A DNA stretch of 64,000 nt from Anabaenopsis elenkinii CCIBt3563 (GTDB taxonomy: Bacteria > Cyanobacteriota > Cyanobacteriia > Cyanobacteriales > Nostocaceae). The notes below the pieces were generated by a model that worked only from the letters and a program-made list of their open reading frames with translations, had not been told where the DNA came from and did not search any database. Positions 36,221-44,709 of the stretch are shown piece after piece. The DNA is taken from the NCBI RefSeq assembly GCF_015245355.1, contig NZ_CP063311.1:3980428-4044427 (forward strand). The letters run 5' to 3'. Each line of letters starts with the position of its first letter. Within the stretch, counting starts at the first letter, position 1. A program made the translations under genes and the position numbers.

Positions 36221-37381
36221 CTAATTTCTCAGCTGTACGGGCATGGCTAAGTAGGTCATTTTTAAACCTCCCAGGGGTGTGAAAATTACAGGGGTGAGGG
36301 CTTGATTAAGGTGTACTTGCACTTCTGAAGATGGTAATTCTTTTAACCCTTCCATTAGGTATCTAATGTTAAAAGCAATTTCTAGATTTTCCCCAGATAT
36401 TTGTGCGGGTATAGACTCTCTACCGCTACCAACATCTTGGGCTTCACAGGATAGGGTAATTTCCTGGGCGGCGCTGTTAATGCTAACTTTGACAATATGA
36501 TTCTTTTGGTCAGCAAGTACGGCGATGCGCTCTAAGGTGCTGATTAATTGTTTACGCTCAATGGTCAATTCACGCTCAAATTGCCGGGGAATCAGTTGAC
36601 GATATGCGGGATATTGACCATCTAGGGTACGGCTGGTTAACCGTTGATTTTGCCAAGCAAATACAACTTGACCTTGATCTAAGTATAGGGCGATCGCATC
36701 ATCGGACACAGCATTATGACCTAGCATCCGTTGTAGTTCCCGTAAGGCTCTAGCTGGAACTGTCACCTCTAGTTGATGATGGTCACCTAGGGGACTATCG
36801 TTAGTAGTTTCCACCACTGCTAGGCGATGTCCATCAGTAGCGGCAAATTCTAGGGTGTCTTCTTTAACTGTTAAATGGACTCCTGTTAGTACTTGCTTGG
36901 TTTCGTCGCTACTGGTAGCAAATAATGAGCCTCGTAATCCTTCAATTAAGGACGCGGTGCTGATTTGAATGGGTTCAGCCTTGTCAATAATTGGTAGTTC
37001 GGGAAATTCTTCAGCTCCCATGGCTCGGACTTGAAAATGTCCACTTTTGGGGGTGAGGGTGACACTTAAACCTTCTGCGTCTGTTTCCGACTGTAGGGAT
37101 GATTGATCATCTAGGGTGACTTCCCCTTCTGGAAGGCGTGAGGTAATGTCAACAAGTAGTTTAGCTGGTAGGGCTATAGCTCCCCCTTCTAATACCTCAG
37201 CATTAAAACTGGTACGGATACCCAAGCTCAGGTCAAAGGCGGTTAAACTGACTTGATTAGTTTGAGCATCCGCTTGGAGTAAGACATTGGCTAAGACTGG
37301 ATGAGTGGGCCGTGAGGGGACTGCACGGCTGACAAGTGAGAGGTTGGTACTGAGATCGCTTTGGGTACAAACTAATTTCAT
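36221..37381 (-). CDS. dnaN: DNA polymerase III beta clamp
   Basis: A 386-residue sliding clamp with the start MKLVCTQSDLSTNLSLVSRAV and the C-terminal MPVQLRN variant of the canonical MPMR/L end. The three clamp domains are complete. It tethers the replicative polymerase. It is downstream of dnaA on the same strand, separated by a 364-bp region rich in DnaA boxes. Confidence 0.97.
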   Translation of the reverse strand: MKLVCTQSDLSTNLSLVSRAVPSRPTHPVLANVLLQADAQTNQVSLTAFDLSLGIRTSFNAEVLEGGAIALPAKLLVDITSRLPEGEVTLDDQSSLQSETDAEGLSVTLTPKSGHFQVRAMGAEEFPELPIIDKAEPIQISTASLIEGLRGSLFATSSDETKQVLTGVHLTVKEDTLEFAATDGHRLAVVETTNDSPLGDHHQLEVTVPARALRELQRMLGHNAVSDDAIALYLDQGQVVFAWQNQRLTSRTLDGQYPAYRQLIPRQFERELTIERKQLISTLERIAVLADQKNHIVKVSINSAAQEITLSCEAQDVGSGRESIPAQISGENLEIAFNIRYLMEGLKELPSSEVQVHLNQALTPVIFTPLGGLKMTYLAMPVQLRN

Positions 37382-37745
37382 AAAAATATTCCGTAAGTGG
37401 GAAATCAGGCGATTTTGAACCTAGGGTTGTTCGCCGGTATTTGTGGGTTGTTGATTTTTATGATCAAATCATAAATATTGTGGAAATTGTGGAAAACTTC
37501 CTAAAAGTAAGTTGAAATAATGGTTTTGCATCTGATTATCTGTGGAAAAGTTGTGGAAAACTATCTGAGTTTTTCCACAGAGTAATTATACTTGACTTAA
37601 GTTTTTGGCCAAATGAATTTGATTTTAATCTGTTCTTATACTTTCATTAATATTTTTTTGACACTGCTTAACAATTATGACAGTAATAATCGGGGAAAAC
37701 AATTTTCTGCCTGAGAGAGGATTTTAGTCCAGAGGACTCAGGGCT
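37382..37745. other. candidate replication origin (DnaA box cluster)
   Basis: The dnaA-dnaN spacer has five DnaA boxes of the TTTTCCACA type within about 100 bp: 37479-37487 (one mismatch), 37488-37496, 37541-37549 and 37552-37560 in one orientation and 37571-37579 in the other. An AT-rich stretch that could unwind follows at about 37580-37680. Position between dnaA and dnaN plus box clustering are the usual marks of oriC. Some cyanobacteria do not depend on DnaA, so function needs data. Confidence 0.6.
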
Positions 37746-39125
37746 TTATTGTCGGTGTTTCCTGCTGTTAATATTGATTCGATCGCTCAATTGACGTAAA
37801 GTTGTGGCTAAGGTGCGATCGCTTTCCCGCATTTGGGCAATTTTATCACAACTATAAATCACCGTTGTATGGTCTTTACCACCAAACTCTTCACCAATTC
37901 TGGGCAAACTCAGGTCAGTATGTTGGCGCATCAGATACATCCCGATTTGACGCGCCCAACTAATTTCTCGTCGCCGGGAGTTACTTTTGAGGTCTTCAAT
38001 GGATATAGCAAAAGTATCAGCAATCACAGATAATATTCCCTCCGGAGTAGCTGCGAGGTTCTCCGTTTCCCGTTCTAAAACTGGTTTAATATTTTCCACA
38101 CTCATAGGTAAACCAGAAATAGAAATATAAGCCAGAGCACGAATTAAAGCGCCTTCCAACTCACGAATATTAGAAGTATAGTGACAAGCAATATACTCAA
38201 TCACATCCCTGGAAAGGGGAATATTTTCGTATTCAGCCTTTTTCTGAAGAATAGCCATTCTAGTTTCCAAATCTGGAGTTTGCACATCAGCAATTAAACC
38301 CATAGAAAACCGGGAACACAGACGCTCTTGTAGTTGAGGAATTTGATGAGGAGGACGGTCAGAAGCGAGTACAACTTGCTTCCCCGCCTCATGTAAGGTA
38401 TTAAAAGTATGGAAAAATTCTTCTTGGGTATACTCCTTACCCTCCAGAAACTGAACATCATCCACTAACAACAGATCAGCAGCCCGATAATGTTCCCGGA
38501 AACTTTGCATACTATCATTACGGATAGCTGTAATTAAGTCATTAGTAAATTGCTCTGTAGAGACATAAAAGATTTTAGAATCTGGAGAAATGCCACTGCG
38601 ATAATGACCAATAGCCTGCATCAGGTGAGTTTTACCCAACCCCACACCACCGCATAAAAATAAAGGATTAAACTCTTTTCCGGGGGACTCTGCTACAGCC
38701 AAAGCAGCAGCGTGAGCCATGCGATTATTAGCACCAACGACAAATCGGGAAAATACGTATTTAGAATTTAAATCGGTAGTGGGTGAAATTTTGGGCGCAA
38801 GAGTTTCAGGAGTCATGGTTTTACTAGATAATTGGCGCGTAAATTTTGCTTCTCCTCCATCAGTGACTTGATTACCCTGAGCCTCCGTAATGTAGATGTC
38901 CACCTCATGACCCAAAATATCCTGGACTACATTAGCAATGGTGTTGATGTAATATTTTTGTAACCAATTACGAGCAAAAGGATTAGGGGTAATGATGACC
39001 AAGCAATTATTTTCTAATCCCTCAGCGCGAGCGGTTTTGATCCAAGTTTCAAAGGTAGGACGGGATAATTCTATTTGTAAGCGCTGTAACACCTGACTCC
39101 AGAGACTATCAATGGGAATTGTCAT
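37746..39125 (-). CDS. dnaA: chromosomal replication initiator DnaA
   Basis: A 459-residue AAA+ protein with the N-terminal DnaB-contact domain ([23 protein letters not shown]), Walker [12 protein letters not shown], Walker [10 protein letters not shown], sensor ASDRPPHQ and the C-terminal helix-turn-helix with [15 protein letters not shown] that reads DnaA boxes. Length is normal. It precedes dnaN on the same strand. Confidence 0.98.
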   Translation of the reverse strand: MTIPIDSLWSQVLQRLQIELSRPTFETWIKTARAEGLENNCLVIITPNPFARNWLQKYYINTIANVVQDILGHEVDIYITEAQGNQVTDGGEAKFTRQLSSKTMTPETLAPKISPTTDLNSKYVFSRFVVGANNRMAHAAALAVAESPGKEFNPLFLCGGVGLGKTHLMQAIGHYRSGISPDSKIFYVSTEQFTNDLITAIRNDSMQSFREHYRAADLLLVDDVQFLEGKEYTQEEFFHTFNTLHEAGKQVVLASDRPPHQIPQLQERLCSRFSMGLIADVQTPDLETRMAILQKKAEYENIPLSRDVIEYIACHYTSNIRELEGALIRALAYISISGLPMSVENIKPVLERETENLAATPEGILSVIADTFAISIEDLKSNSRRREISWARQIGMYLMRQHTDLSLPRIGEEFGGKDHTTVIYSCDKIAQMRESDRTLATTLRQLSDRININSRKHRQ

Positions 39126-39279
39126 TATTTACCACCTTTGCTACTAATCGTCAGAAGGCACTAATTTAGTATTGATCAGTTCTAGACTGCAAACGAGTTT
39201 TTGAGTCGCAATCATTCACAGCAAATACCCAGTAGGCAATATCCTACCACCCACTGACTACAACGGAGAAACAAAGAGA

Positions 39280-40524
39280 ATGAAGATGAAAATTAAAGAT
39301 ATTATTGATACCTTGGTTGGTGTGTACAGGAGAGAATCAAGCCCGGTGCAGAAGTTGATCTTACTGAGTGGGGTAGCAGTAATGTCTCTGGGAGGCTGTC
39401 GTTTTCAGGCCCCTACAACCCTTGATGGTCAAAGAAATGATCCTCTGTCTCAGGTGGCGACCCAAAACGCAAATGATCCCAGTCCGCCTCTGACGAACCC
39501 AGTAATTACTCAATCATCGGGTCAAAATCCTAACTTTGTCGTTGCAGTTGTACAAAAGGTGGGTGGTGGTGTAGTCCGGATTGATGCGTCAAGAATAGTA
39601 CAATCTCGTGGTGTACCTAGGGATCCATTTTTACGCCAGTTTGGCAGTTCACAACCACGAGTAGAGCGGGGTAGCGGCTCCGGATTTATTATTAGTTCAT
39701 CTGGGGAAATTTTAACCAATTCCCATGTTGTAGATGGTGCTGATTCTGTCATGGTCACCCTCAAGGATGGTAGGACTTTTGACGGTAGAGTGCTCGGAGA
39801 AGATGGGCTTACAGATGTGGCTGTGATCAAAATTGAGGCTAATAATCTGCCGGTTTTACCTCTAGGTGACTCTGATACCTTACAACCAGGAGAAGCGGTA
39901 ATTGCTATTGGTAATCCTTTGGGTTTAAATAATACTGTTACTTCTGGTATACTAAGTGCTATCGGGCGTTCTAGTAGTGATATTGGAGCCAGCGATAAGC
40001 GCGTTGACTATCTTCAAACTGATGCAGCTATTAACCCGGGAAACTCTGGTGGGCCATTACTCAATTTCCGTGGGGAGGTAATTGGGATGAATACTGCAAT
40101 TATTCGCGGCGCTCAAGGGTTAGGGTTTGCTATTCCCATTAACACGGTTAAAAGAATTTCCCAGGAATTAATCGCTAAAGGTAGGGTCGATCATCCTTAT
40201 TTAGGTATTCAAATGGTGACCTTAACACCACAGATTAAAGCCAGCATCAATCTAGACCCACGTAATGGCCTGAATTTGAGAGCAGACCAAGGTGTTTTAT
40301 TAGTTGATATTGTACCGCGATCGCCCGCCTCTGTGGGAGGACTCAGATCTGGTGATTTAATTCAAAGCATTAATAACCAACCTGTGACTAAAATTGAAGA
40401 AGTACAAAATCTGGTACAAAATAGCCGAATTGGTATTCCTTTAGCAATACAGGTAGAACGCAATGGACAGCTGATAGTCATAGAAGTTAGTCCAGCACCT
40501 TTACCAGCTAGAAGACAAGGTTAA
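39280..40524 (+). CDS. Deg/HtrA serine protease with lipobox
   Basis: A 414-residue trypsin-like protease of the HhoA/HhoB/HtrA group. The triad is His149 (TNSHVV), Asp179 (TDVAV) and Ser256 (NPGNSGGPL); one PDZ domain covers about residues 310-400. The N-terminus (LILLSGVAVMSLGGC) ends in a lipobox with Cys40, so it is probably a lipoprotein held at the outer face of the inner membrane or exported to the outer membrane. It degrades or refolds damaged periplasmic proteins. Peptide deformylase follows by 10 bp. Which of the three cyanobacterial Deg paralogues it is cannot be decided here. Confidence 0.9.
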   Translation: MKMKIKDIIDTLVGVYRRESSPVQKLILLSGVAVMSLGGCRFQAPTTLDGQRNDPLSQVATQNANDPSPPLTNPVITQSSGQNPNFVVAVVQKVGGGVVRIDASRIVQSRGVPRDPFLRQFGSSQPRVERGSGSGFIISSSGEILTNSHVVDGADSVMVTLKDGRTFDGRVLGEDGLTDVAVIKIEANNLPVLPLGDSDTLQPGEAVIAIGNPLGLNNTVTSGILSAIGRSSSDIGASDKRVDYLQTDAAINPGNSGGPLLNFRGEVIGMNTAIIRGAQGLGFAIPINTVKRISQELIAKGRVDHPYLGIQMVTLTPQIKASINLDPRNGLNLRADQGVLLVDIVPRSPASVGGLRSGDLIQSINNQPVTKIEEVQNLVQNSRIGIPLAIQVERNGQLIVIEVSPAPLPARRQG

Positions 40525-40534
40525 ATTCTTGCTT

Positions 40535-41080
40535 ATGTCTGAACTAATACAAATTCTTCAATTAGGCGATCCTAGACTCCGCCAAAAAGCCACTTGGGTG
40601 GAAAATACTCAAGATGAAAGTATTCAAAAGCTGATTGACAACTTAACTGTCACAGTTACCCAGTCCCATGGTGTGGGAATTGCAGCGCCTCAAATATCCG
40701 CATCCTATCGTTTATTTATTGTAGCTTCCCGCCCCAATGTCAGGTATCCCCACGCTCCGGTTATGGAGCCTACCGCCATGATCAATCCGAGAATAATTGC
40801 TCACTCTGGGGAAACTATTTCAGGTTGGGAAGGTTGTTTAAGTGTTCCTGGTCTTCGGGGCTTAGTACCTCGATACCAAGCAATTGAGATATCATATACT
40901 GACCGACATGGCAAGTTACAAAAGCAAGAATTAACTGATTTTGTAGCGCGGATTTTTCAACATGAGTATGATCATCTAGACGGTGTGTTGTTTATTGACC
41001 GTGTAGAGAGTTATCTAAACATAATTACTGAAGAACCCTACATAAATCACAGCTTCAAAAGTTATATTTTTGACCATTGA
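40535..41080 (+). CDS. def: peptide deformylase
   Basis: A 181-residue metalloenzyme from the ATG at 40535 (a TTG two codons upstream is also open). It has all three motifs: GVGIAAPQI near residue 47, EGCLSVPG with metal ligand Cys101, and QHEYDHLDG with His143, catalytic Glu144 and His147. It removes formyl groups from nascent proteins. It lies just after the Deg protease gene and probably shares its transcript. Confidence 0.93.
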   Translation: MSELIQILQLGDPRLRQKATWVENTQDESIQKLIDNLTVTVTQSHGVGIAAPQISASYRLFIVASRPNVRYPHAPVMEPTAMINPRIIAHSGETISGWEGCLSVPGLRGLVPRYQAIEISYTDRHGKLQKQELTDFVARIFQHEYDHLDGVLFIDRVESYLNIITEEPYINHSFKSYIFDH

Positions 41081-41266
41081 CAAGATATTTCTCCAGGCAG
41101 ATATGGGAGCCAGTGGCTAATGGTTATACTTCATATTACTGATAAACATAACTTATGTAAGTGTTCTGAGTATAGTCAGAACACCTCTGCTCAAATCTGC
41201 GAAAAATCATAACCCCCGCAGATTAAGGTACAAGGCTTACCTATCATTTCCGAGAGTTAAATAATC

Positions 41267-41566
41267 ATGGCACCTAAAATTATTCATTTTGTTGAAGAGG
41301 CTGGTACTCCTGGAATTATAGCCGGAATAGGGGCAGTACTCTTGGCACCTGTTCTGATTCCCGTTGTCACCGGAATTGGTAAACCCATACTCAAGTCACT
41401 AGTCAAAGGTGGAATTCTCGCCTACGAAAAAAGCCGGGGCGCATTTGCAGAAATGGGGGAAACCTGGGAAGACATTATAGCCGAGGCTAAGGCTGAAATT
41501 GCTGAAGACAGAGAAACACCAGTATTTCAACCATCTGCACAGAGCACAACAGAACATGGGGTATAA
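41267..41566 (+). CDS. DUF5132-type small membrane protein
   Basis: A 99-residue protein with a hydrophobic glycine-rich stretch at about residues 13-50 (GTPGIIAGIGAVLLAPVLIPVVTGIG), followed by a charged C-terminal helix. This matches the DUF5132 type. Such proteins are often found beside heavy-metal-associated (HMA) domain proteins and metal-transport genes, as here. The partner gene begins 17 bp on. Function is not known. Confidence 0.7.
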   Translation: MAPKIIHFVEEAGTPGIIAGIGAVLLAPVLIPVVTGIGKPILKSLVKGGILAYEKSRGAFAEMGETWEDIIAEAKAEIAEDRETPVFQPSAQSTTEHGV

Positions 41567-41583
41567 TAGGGGAGGGCGACTGT

Positions 41584-42156
41584 GTGTTGACAAATAGTTA
41601 TAGTCATCTGGCTAAGATGATCAAAATTTTGCAACAAGCAAGTTTGAAAACCACACATACACCTATATGCACTAAGATCATCAGTGAAACCCATGGCAGA
41701 CTGAGGTTGAGAGTTGCTCCCCTGCATCGTCACCCTCAAGAAATGCAACGTATTGCTCATATGCTGCAAGCACAGCCTCATGTGACTCAGGTGCGGACTA
41801 ATGTTAATTCTGGTAGTGTGATTATAAACCATGATGGTCAAAATTCTACTCTAGAAAATGTGCTAACTACATTACTGGATTTAGGAGTAACTTTTGCTGA
41901 TGTTACCGAGGGGAACTCGGAAGCCGCAGAAGATATGAAAAGCACAATTATTAACTTAAATAGACGATTTGACCGCGCCACAGGTGGCGAGGTTGATTTG
42001 CGCTTTCTGTTTCCTCTGGGACTGAGTATTCTGGCGGTGAGACAAGTGATGGTTAAAGGTTTAGAACTGGAAATTATTCCTTGGTATGTGTTGGCTTGGT
42101 ATGCCTTTGATAGTTTTCTCAAACTCAACAGTAACAGTCAAGCTGATAACGTGTAA
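41584..42156 (+). CDS. HMA-domain membrane protein
   Basis: A 190-residue protein from a GTG preceded by GGAGG at eight bases. Residues about 25-80 (TKIISETHGRLRLRVAPL..., VTQVRTNVNSGSVIINHDG) match an HMA-like ferredoxin fold, but the CxxC metal motif is replaced by SETHGRLR, as in HMA2-type domains that probably do not bind copper. The C-terminal part has a probable membrane hairpin (LRFLFPLGLSILAVRQVMV... and IIPWYVLAWYAFDSFL). It likely works with the adjacent DUF5132 protein. Confidence 0.7.
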   Translation: MLTNSYSHLAKMIKILQQASLKTTHTPICTKIISETHGRLRLRVAPLHRHPQEMQRIAHMLQAQPHVTQVRTNVNSGSVIINHDGQNSTLENVLTTLLDLGVTFADVTEGNSEAAEDMKSTIINLNRRFDRATGGEVDLRFLFPLGLSILAVRQVMVKGLELEIIPWYVLAWYAFDSFLKLNSNSQADNV

Positions 42157-42234
42157 AATCAGATAACAAAAATAGTGCCCACTGCATCGGGTTTTGCATC
42201 TCCTCACTGGAGGTGAGGAGGGCGTTAATTCCAT

Positions 42235-43050
42235 TTAACTAAATATCCGGTGTTCTAGGGAAGGCATTTGACGACGGACTTGTTCCAAGCGAGATGGCTT
42301 GATTTCCGCGATCGCAATTCCCGGTTGTTCACCAGCATCGGCTAAAATTACTCCCCAAGGGTCGATAATCACGGCGTGTCCGTGGGTATAGCGACGGCCG
42401 TAGTTATTACCAGTTTGAGCAGGTGCAATGACGTAAGCAGTATTTTCAATGGCTCTTGCTTGTAATAATACCTGCCAGTGGTCTTTACCAGTAAACGCAG
42501 TGAAAGCAGCAGGTACAAACATGACCTCGGCTCCCTTATCTGACAAATGTCGGTACAATTCCGGAAAACGGACATCGTAACAAACAGACAATCCTATATT
42601 ACCAAGTTTGTCCGAGAAATAGACTGAGGGTAGTTCGTGACCTGCTACAACAGTGCTAGATTCTCGATAGGTATTCCCGTCGGGGACATTAACATCAAAT
42701 AAATGTACTTTGTGGTAGCGTAAGAGTTCTTCACCGCTGGGGTCTATAAGGACTGTAGTATTATATACTTTACCTGTATTTTCCACAGGGAGAGGAAAGC
42801 TACCGCCCAAGATGGTCACTTGGAATCGCTGGGCCATTTTTCTGAGAAATTTGGTAGTTTCATGGTAAATCTCCTCTGCTTGTGCCAGTTTATCTTTCTC
42901 TTCTCCCATGAAAGAAAAGTTTTCTGGTAACCCGATTAATTCAGCACCTCGACGCACAGCCAAATCAATTAGTTCTTCGGCTTCTATTAAGTTTTTGTGT
43001 AAATCGGGTACACTGCTCATCTGAATAGCAGCTGCTAAATAAGACTTCAT
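42235..43050 (-). CDS. nitrilase-superfamily amidohydrolase (Nit1/Nit2-like)
   Basis: A 271-residue carbon-nitrogen hydrolase with the triad Glu43 (LPENFSFMG), Lys114 (YHKVHLFDV) and Cys157 (SVCYDVRFPELYR). The sequence resembles the Nit group that hydrolyses deaminated glutathione, a metabolite-repair reaction, but omega-amidase activity is an alternative. GGAGGT lies upstream of the ATG. It is divergent from the carotenoid oxygenase. Confidence 0.85.
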   Translation of the reverse strand: MKSYLAAAIQMSSVPDLHKNLIEAEELIDLAVRRGAELIGLPENFSFMGEEKDKLAQAEEIYHETTKFLRKMAQRFQVTILGGSFPLPVENTGKVYNTTVLIDPSGEELLRYHKVHLFDVNVPDGNTYRESSTVVAGHELPSVYFSDKLGNIGLSVCYDVRFPELYRHLSDKGAEVMFVPAAFTAFTGKDHWQVLLQARAIENTAYVIAPAQTGNNYGRRYTHGHAVIIDPWGVILADAGEQPGIAIAEIKPSRLEQVRRQMPSLEHRIFS

Positions 43051-43076
43051 CTAAACACCTCCAGAAAGTTTGACAC

Positions 43077-43096
43077 TCAGGATCAGCAATCCTGAG
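43077..43096. other. short perfect hairpin in divergent spacer
   Basis: CTCAGGAT-CAGC-AATCCTGAG type inverted repeat sits 26 bp before the amidohydrolase start. It has no T-run. It may be an operator or a 5' UTR stem of the amidohydrolase mRNA; no further evidence. Confidence 0.3.
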
Positions 43097-43259
43097 AGGA
43101 AAGGTAAAATTGATATACCATATAATTGCTTAAACCAGTCGGTTAAGTCTCCCCCTTCTACCATTAGCCACCAAGTCTTACCTATAAGTGATGAATTTAT
43201 TTTATAAATAGATTTAAATATTATTTAAATCTATCAAGGTTATGCCATAGTATGTTAGA

Positions 43260-44696
43260 ATGACTACAAATATTAAACCATTAACCCAGCAAAAATGGGC
43301 TAATGCGATCACCCAACCAGGGAAAGAATTCCCCCCTACCCCATTACCTATTCTCTCGGGGGTAGTCCCTCATGGGTTAAGGGGTACACTCTACCGCAAT
43401 GGACCAGGACGCTTAGAACGGGGTGGTATCCCTGTGGGACACTGGTTTGATGGTGATGGCGCGATTTTGGCGGTTCACTTTACCGATACTGGTGTGACTG
43501 GAGTTTACCGTTATGTGCAAACCACTGGCTATCAGCAAGAAACCGCAGCCGGTAAGCTGCTTTACGGTAATTATGGCATGACCGCACCAGGACCAATTTG
43601 GCATCAATGGCTCAAACCAGTTAAGAATACTGCTAATACTTCAGTGCTAGCATTACCTGACAGACTTCTAGCACTTTGGGAAGGTGGTCATCCTCATTCC
43701 CTGGATCTGGAAACTTTACAAACCCACGGTTTGGATAATTTAAATGGTCTCAACCAAGGACTACCCTATTCTGCTCATCCCAAAGTTGATTACCAAACCG
43801 GGGAAATTTTTAACTTTGGTGTCAGTCCGGGACTCAATGGGAGCTTAAATCTTTATAAGAGTGACTTAACTGGGAAAATTATTCAAAAGTCTGTAATTCA
43901 ACTTCCAGGGATGTCATTAATCCACGATTTTGTTTTAGCAGGACAATATCTGATATTTTTCATTCCCCCACTACGGTTGAATATTTTCGCTGTGCTGACT
44001 GGTATCAGCACTTATAGTGAATCTTTTGAGTGGAAACCAGAATTAGGTACTCAAATCTTGGTAATTCGCCGTGAAACCTTATCTTTGGTAAGTCGTGGAG
44101 AAACTGAACCTTGGTATCAATGGCATTTTGCTAATGGTTATGTAGATGCTAGTGGTGATGTGGTGGTAGATTTAGGACGCTATGAAGATTTTAACACAAA
44201 TAAATATCTGGGGGAAGTGGCTACAGGTAAAACCCACACAAGTGCTCAAAGTACCCTGACGCGAATTCATCTGCAACCCCAAACAGCTAAGGTGACATCA
44301 GTTCACCAACTATTAAACCGCAGTTGCGAGTTTCCCCATGTCCCTCGGACAAATGTCGGGAAAATTGCGCCTTATATCTATATGTCCTCTCACCGAGAAG
44401 ATACGGATATTAGTCAAGAGATATTAAATACTATCGGTCGTTTTGATCACCGGACTCAAACCTTCACTGAAGCTAATTTACCGGAAAATTGCTACCCTAG
44501 TGAACCTTTATCTGTGGAAGATATAGAAAACCCTCAGCAAGCTTGGGTGTTGACAGTGGTTTATGATGGTAATTGCCATACTAGTGAAGTTTGGGTATTT
44601 GATGGCGATCGCCTGGATACAGAACCGGTTTGCAGATTGGGTTTACCCAGTGTCATTCCTCATAGCTTTCACGGGTACTTTAAAAGTGCTAAGTAG
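43260..44696 (+). CDS. carotenoid cleavage oxygenase
   Basis: A 478-residue member of the RPE65/apocarotenoid oxygenase family. Four histidines that hold the catalytic iron can be placed at His173 (SAHPKVD), His222 (LIHDFVL), His289 (WHFANGY) and His471 (HSFHGYF), in line with the known seven-bladed propeller. It would cleave carotenoids or apocarotenals, for example to retinal-type products. Start LYRNGPGR motif near residue 44 is typical. Substrate cannot be inferred from sequence alone. Confidence 0.9.
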   Translation: MTTNIKPLTQQKWANAITQPGKEFPPTPLPILSGVVPHGLRGTLYRNGPGRLERGGIPVGHWFDGDGAILAVHFTDTGVTGVYRYVQTTGYQQETAAGKLLYGNYGMTAPGPIWHQWLKPVKNTANTSVLALPDRLLALWEGGHPHSLDLETLQTHGLDNLNGLNQGLPYSAHPKVDYQTGEIFNFGVSPGLNGSLNLYKSDLTGKIIQKSVIQLPGMSLIHDFVLAGQYLIFFIPPLRLNIFAVLTGISTYSESFEWKPELGTQILVIRRETLSLVSRGETEPWYQWHFANGYVDASGDVVVDLGRYEDFNTNKYLGEVATGKTHTSAQSTLTRIHLQPQTAKVTSVHQLLNRSCEFPHVPRTNVGKIAPYIYMSSHREDTDISQEILNTIGRFDHRTQTFTEANLPENCYPSEPLSVEDIENPQQAWVLTVVYDGNCHTSEVWVFDGDRLDTEPVCRLGLPSVIPHSFHGYFKSAK

Positions 44697-44709
44697 AGAC
44701 TGGAAAACT

